The translations under genes and the position numbers were made by a program. DNA of 10,051 bases from contig CAMJES010000051.1 of the NCBI GenBank assembly GCA_946404705.1, positions 1-10,051 of the forward strand, read 5' to 3'. The notes beneath the pieces are model-generated. The model did not search any database and had not been told where the DNA came from. It was given only the letters and a program-made list of their open reading frames with translations. Numbering within the stretch: the first letter of the stretch is position 1; each line of letters opens with the position of its first letter. Positions 1-6,698 of the stretch are shown here, in pieces. The DNA is from an uncultured Ruminococcus sp. Lineage in GTDB: Bacteria; Bacillota; Clostridia; Oscillospirales; Ruminococcaceae.

Positions 1-49
1 GAGATATCATAGCCGGTGACTGGAGTTCAGACGTGTGCTCTTCCGATCT
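1..49. other. Illumina adapter and index read-through (non-genomic)
   Basis: Bases 16-49 match the Illumina TruSeq read-2/index adapter, beginning GTGACTGGAGTTCAG and ending GCTCTTCCGATCT. Bases 1-5 (GAGAT) match the end of the P7 oligo. The ten bases between, 6-15, sit exactly where an i7 index belongs. This is untrimmed library sequence at a contig end and should be masked. It happens to be open in the frame of the first gene and translates to the contaminant peptide TGVQTCALPI, often seen in automated annotations. Confidence 0.97.
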
Positions 50-123
50 TAGTTGCTTTGACAGCGAAAATTTGCATAAGAACTGATTTGGCAGTTAGAT
101 ACAGTAAAATTTATGGGGGAACT

Positions 124-336
124 ATGTTTTATTTTAGCTTTTGGGAATTAATTCTCATCTTATTGGTCATTCTGGGACTTATAGCTCTGTTTTTCGGGGG
201 AGCTGCACTTATTATAATTGCAAAGCATGATATGAAAAACCCGAAATTTGAGGACAGTATGCGGCCTAAGCTCTATATTATCGCAGGTCTGATCATGATG
301 GCGCTGCCGGTAATACTATTTTTCCAATATACTTAA
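124..336 (+). CDS. Small two-helix integral membrane protein, unknown function
   Basis: This is a 70-residue hydrophobic protein. Helix 1 spans about residues 8-33 and is rich in Leu/Ile with an FFGG break. Helix 2 spans about 50-68. The loop between them (34-49) carries several Lys/Arg residues, which suggests a cytoplasmic loop with both ends outside. The ATG at 124 is preceded by a purine-rich GGGGGA at 115-120, a plausible though closely spaced ribosome binding site. The same frame stays open back through the adapter to a GTG at 16, but that start is artificial. A native start between 50 and 124, or upstream in lost sequence, cannot be excluded, though the residues encoded there are not membrane-like. 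I do not recognise the family. The downstream operon has its own promoter starting 15 bases after the stop, so the gene need not belong to it. Confidence 0.7.
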   Translation: MFYFSFWELILILLVILGLIALFFGGAALIIIAKHDMKNPKFEDSMRPKLYIIAGLIMMALPVILFFQYT

Positions 337-350
337 ATATTGCAAAAAAT

Positions 351-379
351 TTGACTTATATGCAGAAATATGATATAAT
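351..379 (+). promoter_or_regulatory. Sigma-A promoter with extended -10, for the FecR operon
   Basis: TTGACT at 351-356 and TATAAT at 374-379 are separated by 17 bases. TGA directly precedes the -10 box, giving an extended -10. A second TATAAT overlaps at 379-384. The expected start near 386 leaves a leader of about 50 bases before the ATG at 437. Confidence 0.85.
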
Positions 380-436
380 ATAATATGTTTTGTCCGAAAA
401 CAAAAAGATTTTACAAAAACGTGGTGATGCCAAAGA

Positions 437-1543
437 ATGAAATTCGATGAATTTATCCATGATAATCTAAAAATCATTTTGATCGCAATAGCTGCGCTTA
501 TTGCTGTTATAATCGGGGCGACTGCACTCAGCATCGCATTCGGCGGAGAAACAACGCGAACCCTTGTTATAAGCGAAATAAGCGGCGACGTTGTGATAAT
601 ACGAGGCGAAAAGCAGTTCTACGCCAACAAGAGAACCAAGCTGAAAAGCGGCGATGTCATCAACACAGCCGAAAACGGAACTGTCAGGGTGCGTATTGAC
701 AGCGAAAAATTTATCGCGGTCGAACCGAACAGCGCAGTTTATGTTTTCTACACGGACATATCCGACAAAGGCGAGGTTTCCGTCAATATTGCAGGCGGAG
801 CTGTTACTTGTCAGCTGAACAAGCCGCTGAAAAAGAACGAAAAATTCCGTGTGCTTACCCCGAATGCCGCTGTTAACGTCAGAGGAACGGTTTTCCGCAC
901 CGAATTCAGCTTTGAAGAAAAATACATGGGTTACGATAATGTTATGCTTACTCATGTTCAAAATTTTGACGGACAAGTTCTGCTGCAGCTTTACGGCACA
1001 GACGGAGAAAAAGTCGAAGAGCCGATGCTTCTTACCGAACACACGGGTGCAGAAATGATATCTGCCGACAGCTTCGCACAATACAGCTATCTCAACTATG
1101 ATATCAACATCTACGATCTCAAAGAGATCACGCTAAAAGAGCTTATACGGATAAGCGGTGAAAAAGCGCTTGCATACAGTCTTGACGAGCTTAATTCAGC
1201 GTTTCGTGCTGTCAGCCAACGTGAAGCAGTTACCGAAACAGTGTCCGTTTCGACCGAAACCACGACCGCAGAAACAACAACTGCTCCGCCTTCCGAAACT
1301 ACTTCACGCGAAACTGCCGTTACAACTCCCGGAACGGTCGAAACGGCGGAAACCGAGTCAAAGCCGCAGATTGTCCCCGGAACAACGCTTGAAACGCATA
1401 TCTATACAACATTCCCCGGCCCGAAATGGTGGCAGATGCCCAATCCCAACCCCGACCCGTGGGATGAATATGACGTTGACGAATACTTTGACGATTACGA
1501 CCTAAACAGAATGGATGAAGAAGATCCTGAATTTGAACATTGA
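437..1543 (+). CDS. Membrane-anchored FecR-domain surface protein with Thr-rich linker and acidic tail
   Basis: The protein has 368 residues. A short cytoplasmic N-terminus is followed by one transmembrane helix at about 12-35, then a FecR-type beta domain at about 45-190. The domain contains the elements SGDVVIIRG, LKSGDVINT and, at 141-156, TPNAAVNVRGTVFRTE, the hallmark end of FecR domains. A helical segment at 216-260 follows, then a Thr/Glu/Pro-rich linker (about 265-325) typical of wall-spanning stalks, and a tail (339-368) dominated by Asp, Glu and Tyr. The lysine-containing N-terminus before the helix places the FecR domain outside. A GGTGAT ribosome binding site lies at 423-428. The gene leads a three-gene operon, with 17 bases to the next start. 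In Gram-negatives FecR regulates the sigma factor FecI, but no sigma factor is present here, so a structural, ligand-binding or sensing surface role is inferred. The exact function is unknown. Confidence 0.85.
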   Translation: MKFDEFIHDNLKIILIAIAALIAVIIGATALSIAFGGETTRTLVISEISGDVVIIRGEKQFYANKRTKLKSGDVINTAENGTVRVRIDSEKFIAVEPNSAVYVFYTDISDKGEVSVNIAGGAVTCQLNKPLKKNEKFRVLTPNAAVNVRGTVFRTEFSFEEKYMGYDNVMLTHVQNFDGQVLLQLYGTDGEKVEEPMLLTEHTGAEMISADSFAQYSYLNYDINIYDLKEITLKELIRISGEKALAYSLDELNSAFRAVSQREAVTETVSVSTETTTAETTTAPPSETTSRETAVTTPGTVETAETESKPQIVPGTTLETHIYTTFPGPKWWQMPNPNPDPWDEYDVDEYFDDYDLNRMDEEDPEFEH

Positions 1544-1560
1544 CCGAAAGGAAGAAAAAA

Positions 1561-3315
1561 ATGAAAAAACTTAACATTCCGCTTATTCCGGTAATTACCG
1601 GTTCGCTTGCATTGATCGCAGTTATTGCTGTAATAATCGTTATATGCGGCGGCATAGGAGGCGCAGGTCTTTACATAACCGAAGCAAACGGTACTGTCGG
1701 CATCACCACGGCAGATGAATCTGTTGACGCAAATTCAAGCGATATGCTCAAAGAGGGCGATATCATTACTGTCGGAGAGGGCGCAAGCTGCAAGATCGTG
1801 TATAAAACCAAGAAAAATGCAGACGATATCTACATGGTACTCTCCGAAAACACGCAGGTCGTTATAACCTCCGAACCTAAAAACAAGAACGGCGGAGAGC
1901 TGCTTCTTAACCGCGGTTCCGTTATCTGCAATTTTACGGAGCTTGAAAAAGCGCAGATAAACATCCGCACGACCGACGCCAAGATCTACCCTTCCGGAAC
2001 GGTCAGCAAGGTCGCATGGCTCACCGAAGAATTCAACTCGTATACCGATGTTTACGCTTTTATGGGAAATGCCAAGATCCAGCTTTACGATGTTCAGGGA
2101 AATACGGTCAACACACCGGAATTCCTCGCTGAAAAGCTTGCCGGACGAGTTACCACAAACGATCTGGGGCCTGTTTTCTCCTATCTGAATATTCAGTTTC
2201 CGCTTACAGACCTCACCGCAAAGGATCTTAAAACACTTATCACAATAAGCCAGCTTAACGAAAGCTTCACCTACACGACCGATGAACTCAAAGCTGCATA
2301 TAACACCGTTTCGGGCGGAGAATATGTTGAAGAAACAACTGTCAGCAGTTCCGAAATGATACAGACAGCAGAACCTATTGAAACCACAACAACTATCGGA
2401 CTCGTTACCGATGAACCCAACCATGAGATAACTCTTCCGGGCAGCACAACTCCTGCCGCTACAACGAAGGCAACAACGACAACGACATCAAATGCACCGC
2501 AGACAACCAAAACTCCAACTCAGACGACCACGACAGCCAATACTTCCAAACAGGAAGAAACTACTGCTAACGAAAACACGACACACACCGTTACTATTAT
2601 TATCGGTGATGAAGAGATCATGCAGGAAGTCGGACACGGCGAAGCAGCAGATATGCCTGCCGATCCGGAGATCAGCGGAAAAAAATTTATCGGTTGGGAT
2701 AAGCCGTTCGACAACATCACCGAAGACACGGTCATCACAGCGCTCTTCACGGACGGCGGCGACATTTACCACAACGTTACTATCGTTATCGCAGACCGTC
2801 AGACGACAGTTACAGTTAAAGACGGCGAACCTGCTCCGCTCCCCACTACTATCAATATTGAAGGTTACACATTCATGGGCTGGGATAAGGATTATTCGGC
2901 TATCTATTCCGATATCACGATCACGGCTATACTTCAGCCAAACGCAGCTACACAGTATACGGTAACATTTATGGTCGGCGGTATCCCCTATCCGACAATT
3001 GTTGAAGCCGGCGGAAACGCTATTGCGCCTGTTACTCCAACCGTTGACGCAAACGGCAACGAGTTTATCGGCTGGGATAAATCACTCCTCAATATTACCT
3101 CGGATATGACTATTACAGCGATGTTTGCTTCGCCCGAATTCACCGTTACATTCGTAGTTGAGGGTATCCAGTATCCTGTCAAGGTCAAAAAGGGAGAAAC
3201 TGCAACTGTTCCGATAAATCCTACTATCGACAGTCTTGGAAGGACATTTATCGGCTGGGACGGAACATTCACCAATGTTCAGGGTAATATAACAGTAAAC
3301 GCAATCTTTATGTAA
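1561..3315 (+). CDS. Membrane-anchored FecR-domain protein with four C-terminal B repeats (InlB/Flg_new type)
   Basis: The protein has 584 residues. A single helix at about 7-33 is followed by a FecR-like domain (about 38-185), with LKEGDIITVGEGASC, SVICNF and the degenerate closing motif TTDAKIYPSGTVSKV at 138-152. A helical module at 206-250 aligns with the one in the upstream gene. A Thr-rich linker (about 257-341) precedes four repeats of 55-58 residues at 342-396, 403-458, 466-522 and 527-584. Each has the pattern TVTxxV, a short turn, then F(I/M)GWD and T(I/V)xA(I/L/M)(F/L), as in Listeria-Bacteroides repeat (Flg_new) domains. The protein ends inside the last repeat, with no sorting signal. 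I chose ATG 1561 over an in-frame TTG at 1540 because AAAGGAAG at 1547-1554 is well placed for it. It is a paralogue of the preceding gene with a different outer end. Such repeats often serve as surface stalks or ligand-binding units; the ligand is unknown. Confidence 0.87.
   Translation: MKKLNIPLIPVITGSLALIAVIAVIIVICGGIGGAGLYITEANGTVGITTADESVDANSSDMLKEGDIITVGEGASCKIVYKTKKNADDIYMVLSENTQVVITSEPKNKNGGELLLNRGSVICNFTELEKAQINIRTTDAKIYPSGTVSKVAWLTEEFNSYTDVYAFMGNAKIQLYDVQGNTVNTPEFLAEKLAGRVTTNDLGPVFSYLNIQFPLTDLTAKDLKTLITISQLNESFTYTTDELKAAYNTVSGGEYVEETTVSSSEMIQTAEPIETTTTIGLVTDEPNHEITLPGSTTPAATTKATTTTTSNAPQTTKTPTQTTTTANTSKQEETTANENTTHTVTIIIGDEEIMQEVGHGEAADMPADPEISGKKFIGWDKPFDNITEDTVITALFTDGGDIYHNVTIVIADRQTTVTVKDGEPAPLPTTINIEGYTFMGWDKDYSAIYSDITITAILQPNAATQYTVTFMVGGIPYPTIVEAGGNAIAPVTPTVDANGNEFIGWDKSLLNITSDMTITAMFASPEFTVTFVVEGIQYPVKVKKGETATVPINPTIDSLGRTFIGWDGTFTNVQGNITVNAIFM
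2584..3312 (+). repeat. Four tandem protein-level B repeats
   Basis: Repeat units are at 2584-2748, 2767-2934, 2956-3126 and 3139-3312, separated by spacers of 4-7 codons. Every unit carries a GWD core (FIGWD in units 1, 3 and 4; FMGWD in unit 2). DNA identity between units looks low by eye, so these are old, diverged repeats rather than a recently expanded array. Units 3 and 4 resemble each other most, with VGGIPYP and VEGIQYP in the first hairpin. Confidence 0.85.
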
Positions 3316-3331
3316 AAAAAGGAGATTAGAC

Positions 3332-4117
3332 ATGTTCAAATTCAAAAAAACAGCTTTAGTTTTAGCCGCTGCAATGAGTGCGGCGCTCCTGCTCGGCGGC
3401 TGCAAGGGTACAAGCACCGTTAATGATGAAAACGCAATTGCAGATGCTCTCACAGGCGAAAATACCACGACCGCTGCTGCAAACAATGCAGAGAACGCAG
3501 TTATCCACAACTTTGAAATGCCCGAGATAGGCGAAAAGATAGCAGTTATCACCGTCAAGGATTACGGCGATATCAAGATCAAGCTTTTCCCCGAGGTCGC
3601 TTCAAAGGGAGTTGAAAACTTTACCGGTCTTGCAGAAATGGGATACTATGACGAGCTTATTTTCCACCGTATCATCAGCAACTTTATGATACAGGGCGGC
3701 GACCCCAAGGGCAACGGCACCGGCGGAAAGAGCATTTGGGGCGACAAGTTTGACGGCGGAATTCCCGAGGGACTTTATCATTTCAGCGGCGCTGTGGCTT
3801 ATGCAAACAGCGGTGCGACTTCCACGAACGGCAGCCAGTTCTACATTGTAAACACACCCGAGGGATATCTGCAGAACACCTGTGAAGAGCTTATGCAGTA
3901 CGATCCTACACAGTATTCGTGGGCTCCGAACGTTGTTGAAATGTACAACGAAAAGGGCGGCGTACCGTTCCTTGACGGCGGTTACACAGTTTTCGGTCAG
4001 GTTTTCGAGGGACTTGACATAGTTCGTGAGCTTGGAAACGTTGAAACCGATGAAAACGACAAGCCTTTAAAGCAGGTTCAGATGGAATCTGTAAAAATTG
4101 TAGAATACGAGGGTTAA
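3332..4117 (+). CDS. Lipoprotein peptidyl-prolyl cis-trans isomerase, cyclophilin type
   Basis: The protein has 261 residues. A lysine-rich start, a hydrophobic segment and a lipobox LGGC at 21-24 predict lipidation on Cys24 and anchoring to the outer face of the membrane. A short Thr/Ala/Asn-rich spacer leads to a cyclophilin domain at about 68-260. Catalytic-site elements are present: FHRI with Arg113, FMIQGGDP with Phe118 and Gln121, and GSQFYIV with Gln169-Phe170. LDGGYTVFG at 214-222 corresponds to the human CypA region with Trp121 and His126; here these positions are Phe and Tyr, common in bacterial cyclophilins. Residues 175-211 form the longer loop seen in many clostridial relatives. 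It catalyses proline cis-trans isomerisation in exported proteins. The AAAGGAG ribosome binding site at 3318-3324 and the 16-base gap from the preceding gene indicate co-transcription. Folding of the operon's Thr/Pro-rich surface proteins is a reasonable but unproven role. Confidence 0.95.
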   Translation: MFKFKKTALVLAAAMSAALLLGGCKGTSTVNDENAIADALTGENTTTAAANNAENAVIHNFEMPEIGEKIAVITVKDYGDIKIKLFPEVASKGVENFTGLAEMGYYDELIFHRIISNFMIQGGDPKGNGTGGKSIWGDKFDGGIPEGLYHFSGAVAYANSGATSTNGSQFYIVNTPEGYLQNTCEELMQYDPTQYSWAPNVVEMYNEKGGVPFLDGGYTVFGQVFEGLDIVRELGNVETDENDKPLKQVQMESVKIVEYEG

Positions 4118-4132
4118 TTCCCCGAAAAATAA

Positions 4133-4185
4133 CGCCTTTGCGCGGCTTTGATATCGTGCAAAGGCGAATTTTATATTTTTTTCAA
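4133..4185 (+). terminator. Rho-independent terminator of the FecR-cyclophilin operon
   Basis: CGCCTTTGC at 4133-4141 pairs perfectly over nine bases with GCAAAGGCG at 4158-4166, around a 16-base loop. A T-rich tract (TTTTATATTTTTTTC) follows. It lies 15 bases after the cyclophilin stop. Confidence 0.88.
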
Positions 4186-4203
4186 GTTTTTTTGCAAAAA
4201 CAC

Positions 4204-4232
4204 TTGACAAATATATTGAAAAGAGGTATAAT
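4204..4232 (+). promoter_or_regulatory. Perfect consensus sigma-A promoter of the tRNA gene
   Basis: TTGACA at 4204-4209 and TATAAT at 4227-4232 are separated by 17 bases. Transcription would begin near 4239, only a few bases before the mature tRNA 5' end, giving a very short 5' leader. This strength fits a stable RNA gene. Confidence 0.92.
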
Positions 4233-4243
4233 AAAAAAGTCGT

Positions 4244-4320
4244 CGGGGTGTGGCGCAGATTGGTAGCGCGCTACCTTGGGGTGGTAGAGGCCGTGGGTTC
4301 AAGTCCCGTCACTCCGACCA
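4244..4320 (+). tRNA. tRNA-Pro (anticodon GGG)
   Basis: This is a 77-base cloverleaf with encoded CCA. The acceptor CGGGGTG pairs with CACTCCG with one G-T wobble. The D stem is GCGC/GCGC around a loop containing TTGGTA. The anticodon stem is CTACC/GGTAG with loop TTGGGGT, which places GGG at positions 34-36, reading CCC and CCT. The T stem GTGGG/CCCGT has two wobble pairs around TTCAAGT. The C at position 1 opposite G72 is typical of bacterial tRNA-Pro. Shifting the anticodon stem by one base would give TGG, but that breaks the five perfect stem pairs, so GGG is preferred. It is a single-gene transcription unit with its own promoter and terminator. Confidence 0.96.
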
Positions 4321-4322
4321 GT

Positions 4323-4360
4323 AAAAAGTCCTTAAGCTTTTGCTTAGGGACTTTTTGTTT
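4323..4360 (+). terminator. Rho-independent terminator of tRNA-Pro
   Basis: AAAAAGTCCTTAAGC at 4323-4337 pairs with GCTTAGGGACTTTTT at 4342-4356, 15 pairs with one G-T wobble, around a TTTT loop. More T residues follow. It starts two bases after the tRNA CCA. The A-run on the left arm means it could also stop transcription from the other side. Confidence 0.93.
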
Positions 4361-4411
4361 TATATTTTGAAAATACATTATAAAGCATAAAAAACTGTAA
4401 CCACTTCGTAA

Positions 4412-4440
4412 TTGTAATATTATCCTAAATTTGATATAAT
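4412..4440 (+). promoter_or_regulatory. Sigma-A promoter with extended -10, for the large lipoprotein gene
   Basis: TTGTAA at 4412-4417 and TATAAT at 4435-4440 are 17 bases apart, with TGA directly before the -10 box. The predicted start near 4447 leaves a short leader of about 33 bases before the ATG at 4480. Confidence 0.8.
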
Positions 4441-4479
4441 AAAAATAACATAATTATTGTCAAAAAAAGGGGTATCATT

Positions 4480-6624
4480 ATGAGAGGAAAAAGAGTTACA
4501 GTCTGCATATTATCTGCTCTGCTGCTTTGCTCATGCGCAGAGAATATGCAGGAGACACCGACCGAGTCCGTGACGACGCAGACTTCCGCATCGCTTATCG
4601 AAACCACAACAAGTCAGACCACTACTGCGGCGGCAACAACCACCGCTGAAGAAACTGTTCCCGTTGAAACAGAGCCGCCCGAAGCCGAGCCTGTGGATTT
4701 CAGCGAGTATTTTCATTTTGACTATGATACGTCCGACTACGCCGAGCGCTTCTGCGACTGGTACTTCGACAGCTCCTGCGTTCTGCAAACGGAGCAGGAA
4801 TTTTTTCATAACGGCGGCACAAAGGAGATTCTTGCGGCAGGAGAAAAAGCCGTGCGCAATTCCGACGATTTTCAGTCGGTGGACGCAATATCCCAAACCG
4901 CCGAGCTGCGTGATGACGGCAAGTTCTACTATACCGTAGACGACAAGCTTGACGACCGATTCTCTCTTTCGGACGAGCTTGTAGACGAAACGGGCAGAGC
5001 GCAGATATTGTTCCACTCCGCTGTTGTGGATGATTTTGACGGGGACGGCAGCACCGAGTTTTTCCTGCTGTATAATATACCACTCTTTGACTGGCTTGAC
5101 CATACATTGCAATGCCTTGTGTTCGTGGATAAAAACGGCAATGCGGAGTATCTAACAAGCGGCGTGGGCGGTTATCTTGTACCCATACGCTATGATGGCT
5201 TCACCCATATTGCCGCTTGCTTCGGCGTGAATATAATGAGCCATTTTATGAATATATACGCACTTGAAAACGGCGTTCCGCAGGTCAAGCATACGGCATT
5301 CGGTCTTGGTTTTAAGCAGGGTATTGCTATATTGGAATCGGCGGCGCAGGCTCCCGGCTCGTGGCTTGTGGTATGGGATAATATTGATAAAAAGTATAAG
5401 GAGATACAGTCCGAGCCTGTTCCGGAGGAGCTTGTTAATGCCATATACAACTCTTCATTTGCAGATAAATTAAAAGCTATTGATCCGTCCTTTGACTCTT
5501 CCGATTGGGATTCTGCGGAGAAATTGGGCGAAAGAATGGGTATATATGGCGGCAAATATTTGTCCTATGGCTTATATAATACATTTGAATATGATAATGG
5601 GTATTTTACCGATGCTTTCGAACACATTATCGACTCTTGCTATGATGATGATACAACTACTATAAGTATCAGCGAGGCGGAGAAGCTTTGCAAAAATCCG
5701 CCTGCTGCTCCTGAGGCAGACTGTGCGCCTTATGAAATTTCAACCGATGGCGTTTTTGATACGGCGGAGGAGTTTGCCAAAGCCGCACCCGATATTCTTA
5801 CGGCGGCGGAGGATATTGTTTACCAAAGCAAATATTACAAAAAGCTGTGCTATCAGCTTGAACACACTAAGAAAAACGGTGATATATATACATTTAACTA
5901 TTGCGGCACGGTTGCCATAAATACACCGAAAACATATCAATGTATTTTTGACAGCGCATTTTTTGAGGGCGATAAGGTCAAGCCGCTGTTTAAGCTGAGC
6001 GCATACGACGATTTTGACGGTGACGGTAAAAAGGAAGCGTTTATAGCGTTTCGTCTGCCTTATGCGCTTCATATTGAACCGTTTATAAATGATAAATCCG
6101 ATTATGAGCTTGAAATGCTGGTGTATGTTTCGGATAAGGGCGGCTGCGTTGAAATTTGCGATGGTTTCCATAACTTTGACAAGTTCAGGCTTATAAAATA
6201 CTGCGACGAAACTCACCTGCTTTTAAACGGGAAGTTTACGAATATTTATTCCGTGCGGTACGGCGAGCCTTACTATGAAATTGGCGGTGTTGAGCCTAAT
6301 AAGGACGGTGTAAGCTTCGGCGATACTATATTTTATGATACAGATCTGAACGAGTACCGCCAAGCGAAATTTATCGAAACAGACAGCGGTCTTTTGAATA
6401 AGCTGAATGAAAGTGCGGCTTTTACAGAGCAAAATGGTGAAAAAAAGGCGGAACGGGCGTGGATAGCAGGCGGCGCATACATTGTGACCGACAGCTGCGG
6501 CACATATCGTTGGGACGGTGAAGAGTTCTCCTTGGTGAGCAAATACAGCGGATACTTTGAAGCGGCACACAACAACGGGGAGTATCTTACACAGAATGTA
6601 GAATTTCAGACAATGCACGATTAA
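4480..6624 (+). CDS. Large lipoprotein of unknown function with two DxDGDG half-domains
   Basis: The protein has 714 residues. The N-terminus has Arg/Lys, a hydrophobic stretch and a lipobox-like LCSC at 16-19, predicting lipidation on Cys19; the Cys at -2 is unusual. A Thr-rich linker (about 26-65) resembles those of the FecR proteins. Two similar halves follow. DDFDGDGSTEFFL at 184-196 and DDFDGDGKKEAFI at 510-522 are exactly 326 residues apart. Each is followed by a (C/M)LV(F/Y)V-DK strand, and then by an NIY motif (258-260 and 588-590) preceding a short Gly/Pro turn. The DxDxDG-like loops suggest calcium binding, as in FG-GAP/VCBS or EF-hand-like loops. Fourteen cysteines lie beyond Cys19, many for an exported protein. 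The ATG is set by AAAGGGGT at 4466-4473. The gene is monocistronic by its context. I do not recognise a named family; a ligand-binding or beta-propeller-like surface lipoprotein is possible. Confidence 0.85.
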   Translation: MRGKRVTVCILSALLLCSCAENMQETPTESVTTQTSASLIETTTSQTTTAAATTTAEETVPVETEPPEAEPVDFSEYFHFDYDTSDYAERFCDWYFDSSCVLQTEQEFFHNGGTKEILAAGEKAVRNSDDFQSVDAISQTAELRDDGKFYYTVDDKLDDRFSLSDELVDETGRAQILFHSAVVDDFDGDGSTEFFLLYNIPLFDWLDHTLQCLVFVDKNGNAEYLTSGVGGYLVPIRYDGFTHIAACFGVNIMSHFMNIYALENGVPQVKHTAFGLGFKQGIAILESAAQAPGSWLVVWDNIDKKYKEIQSEPVPEELVNAIYNSSFADKLKAIDPSFDSSDWDSAEKLGERMGIYGGKYLSYGLYNTFEYDNGYFTDAFEHIIDSCYDDDTTTISISEAEKLCKNPPAAPEADCAPYEISTDGVFDTAEEFAKAAPDILTAAEDIVYQSKYYKKLCYQLEHTKKNGDIYTFNYCGTVAINTPKTYQCIFDSAFFEGDKVKPLFKLSAYDDFDGDGKKEAFIAFRLPYALHIEPFINDKSDYELEMLVYVSDKGGCVEICDGFHNFDKFRLIKYCDETHLLLNGKFTNIYSVRYGEPYYEIGGVEPNKDGVSFGDTIFYDTDLNEYRQAKFIETDSGLLNKLNESAAFTEQNGEKKAERAWIAGGAYIVTDSCGTYRWDGEEFSLVSKYSGYFEAAHNNGEYLTQNVEFQTMHD

Positions 6625-6660
6625 GGATACGGAAGTTATACTCTATTTGCTGTAACTATG

Positions 6661-6698
6661 GCGGTTCTGCTTGTCTAAACTGCATATTGTTTTTTATT
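6661..6698 (+). terminator. Weak candidate terminator after the lipoprotein gene
   Basis: GCGGTT at 6661-6666 pairs with AACTGC at 6678-6683, including one G-T wobble, around an 11-base loop. A T-rich stretch starts at 6687. The stem is short and overlaps the next promoter, so this is only a candidate. Confidence 0.35.

Noticed and set aside
58..105. TTGACA at 58-63 as a -35 box for the small membrane protein
   Set aside because: No acceptable -10 lies 16-18 bases downstream. The other pairings tried (TTGCAT/TTAGAT, TACAGT) are too poor to report.
16..123. N-terminal extension of the first gene from a GTG at 16
   Set aside because: The first 34 bases are adapter sequence. The downstream ATG at 124 has a purine-rich GGGGGA just ahead and begins a clear membrane protein.
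388..405. TTTTGT/ACAAAA hairpin in the leader of the FecR operon
   Set aside because: It has only six pairs, five of them A-T, and no T-run or ligand-type structure follows.
437..1543. FecR protein as a classical FecI/TonB iron-citrate signalling regulator
   Set aside because: There is no ECF sigma factor or TonB receptor nearby. The layout, with a Thr-rich stalk on the outer side, suits a Gram-positive surface protein.
1540..1560. TTG at 1540 as start of the second FecR gene
   Set aside because: It overlaps the preceding stop codon and lacks a suitable ribosome binding site. ATG 1561 has AAAGGAAG at the right distance.
1735..2424. Long antisense open frames under the FecR genes (also 467-1081) and under the HD-GYP gene (7355-8104)
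   Set aside because: They lie fully opposite genes with recognisable domains, lack good ribosome binding sites, and encode low-complexity or unfamiliar sequence, as expected of codon-bias shadows.
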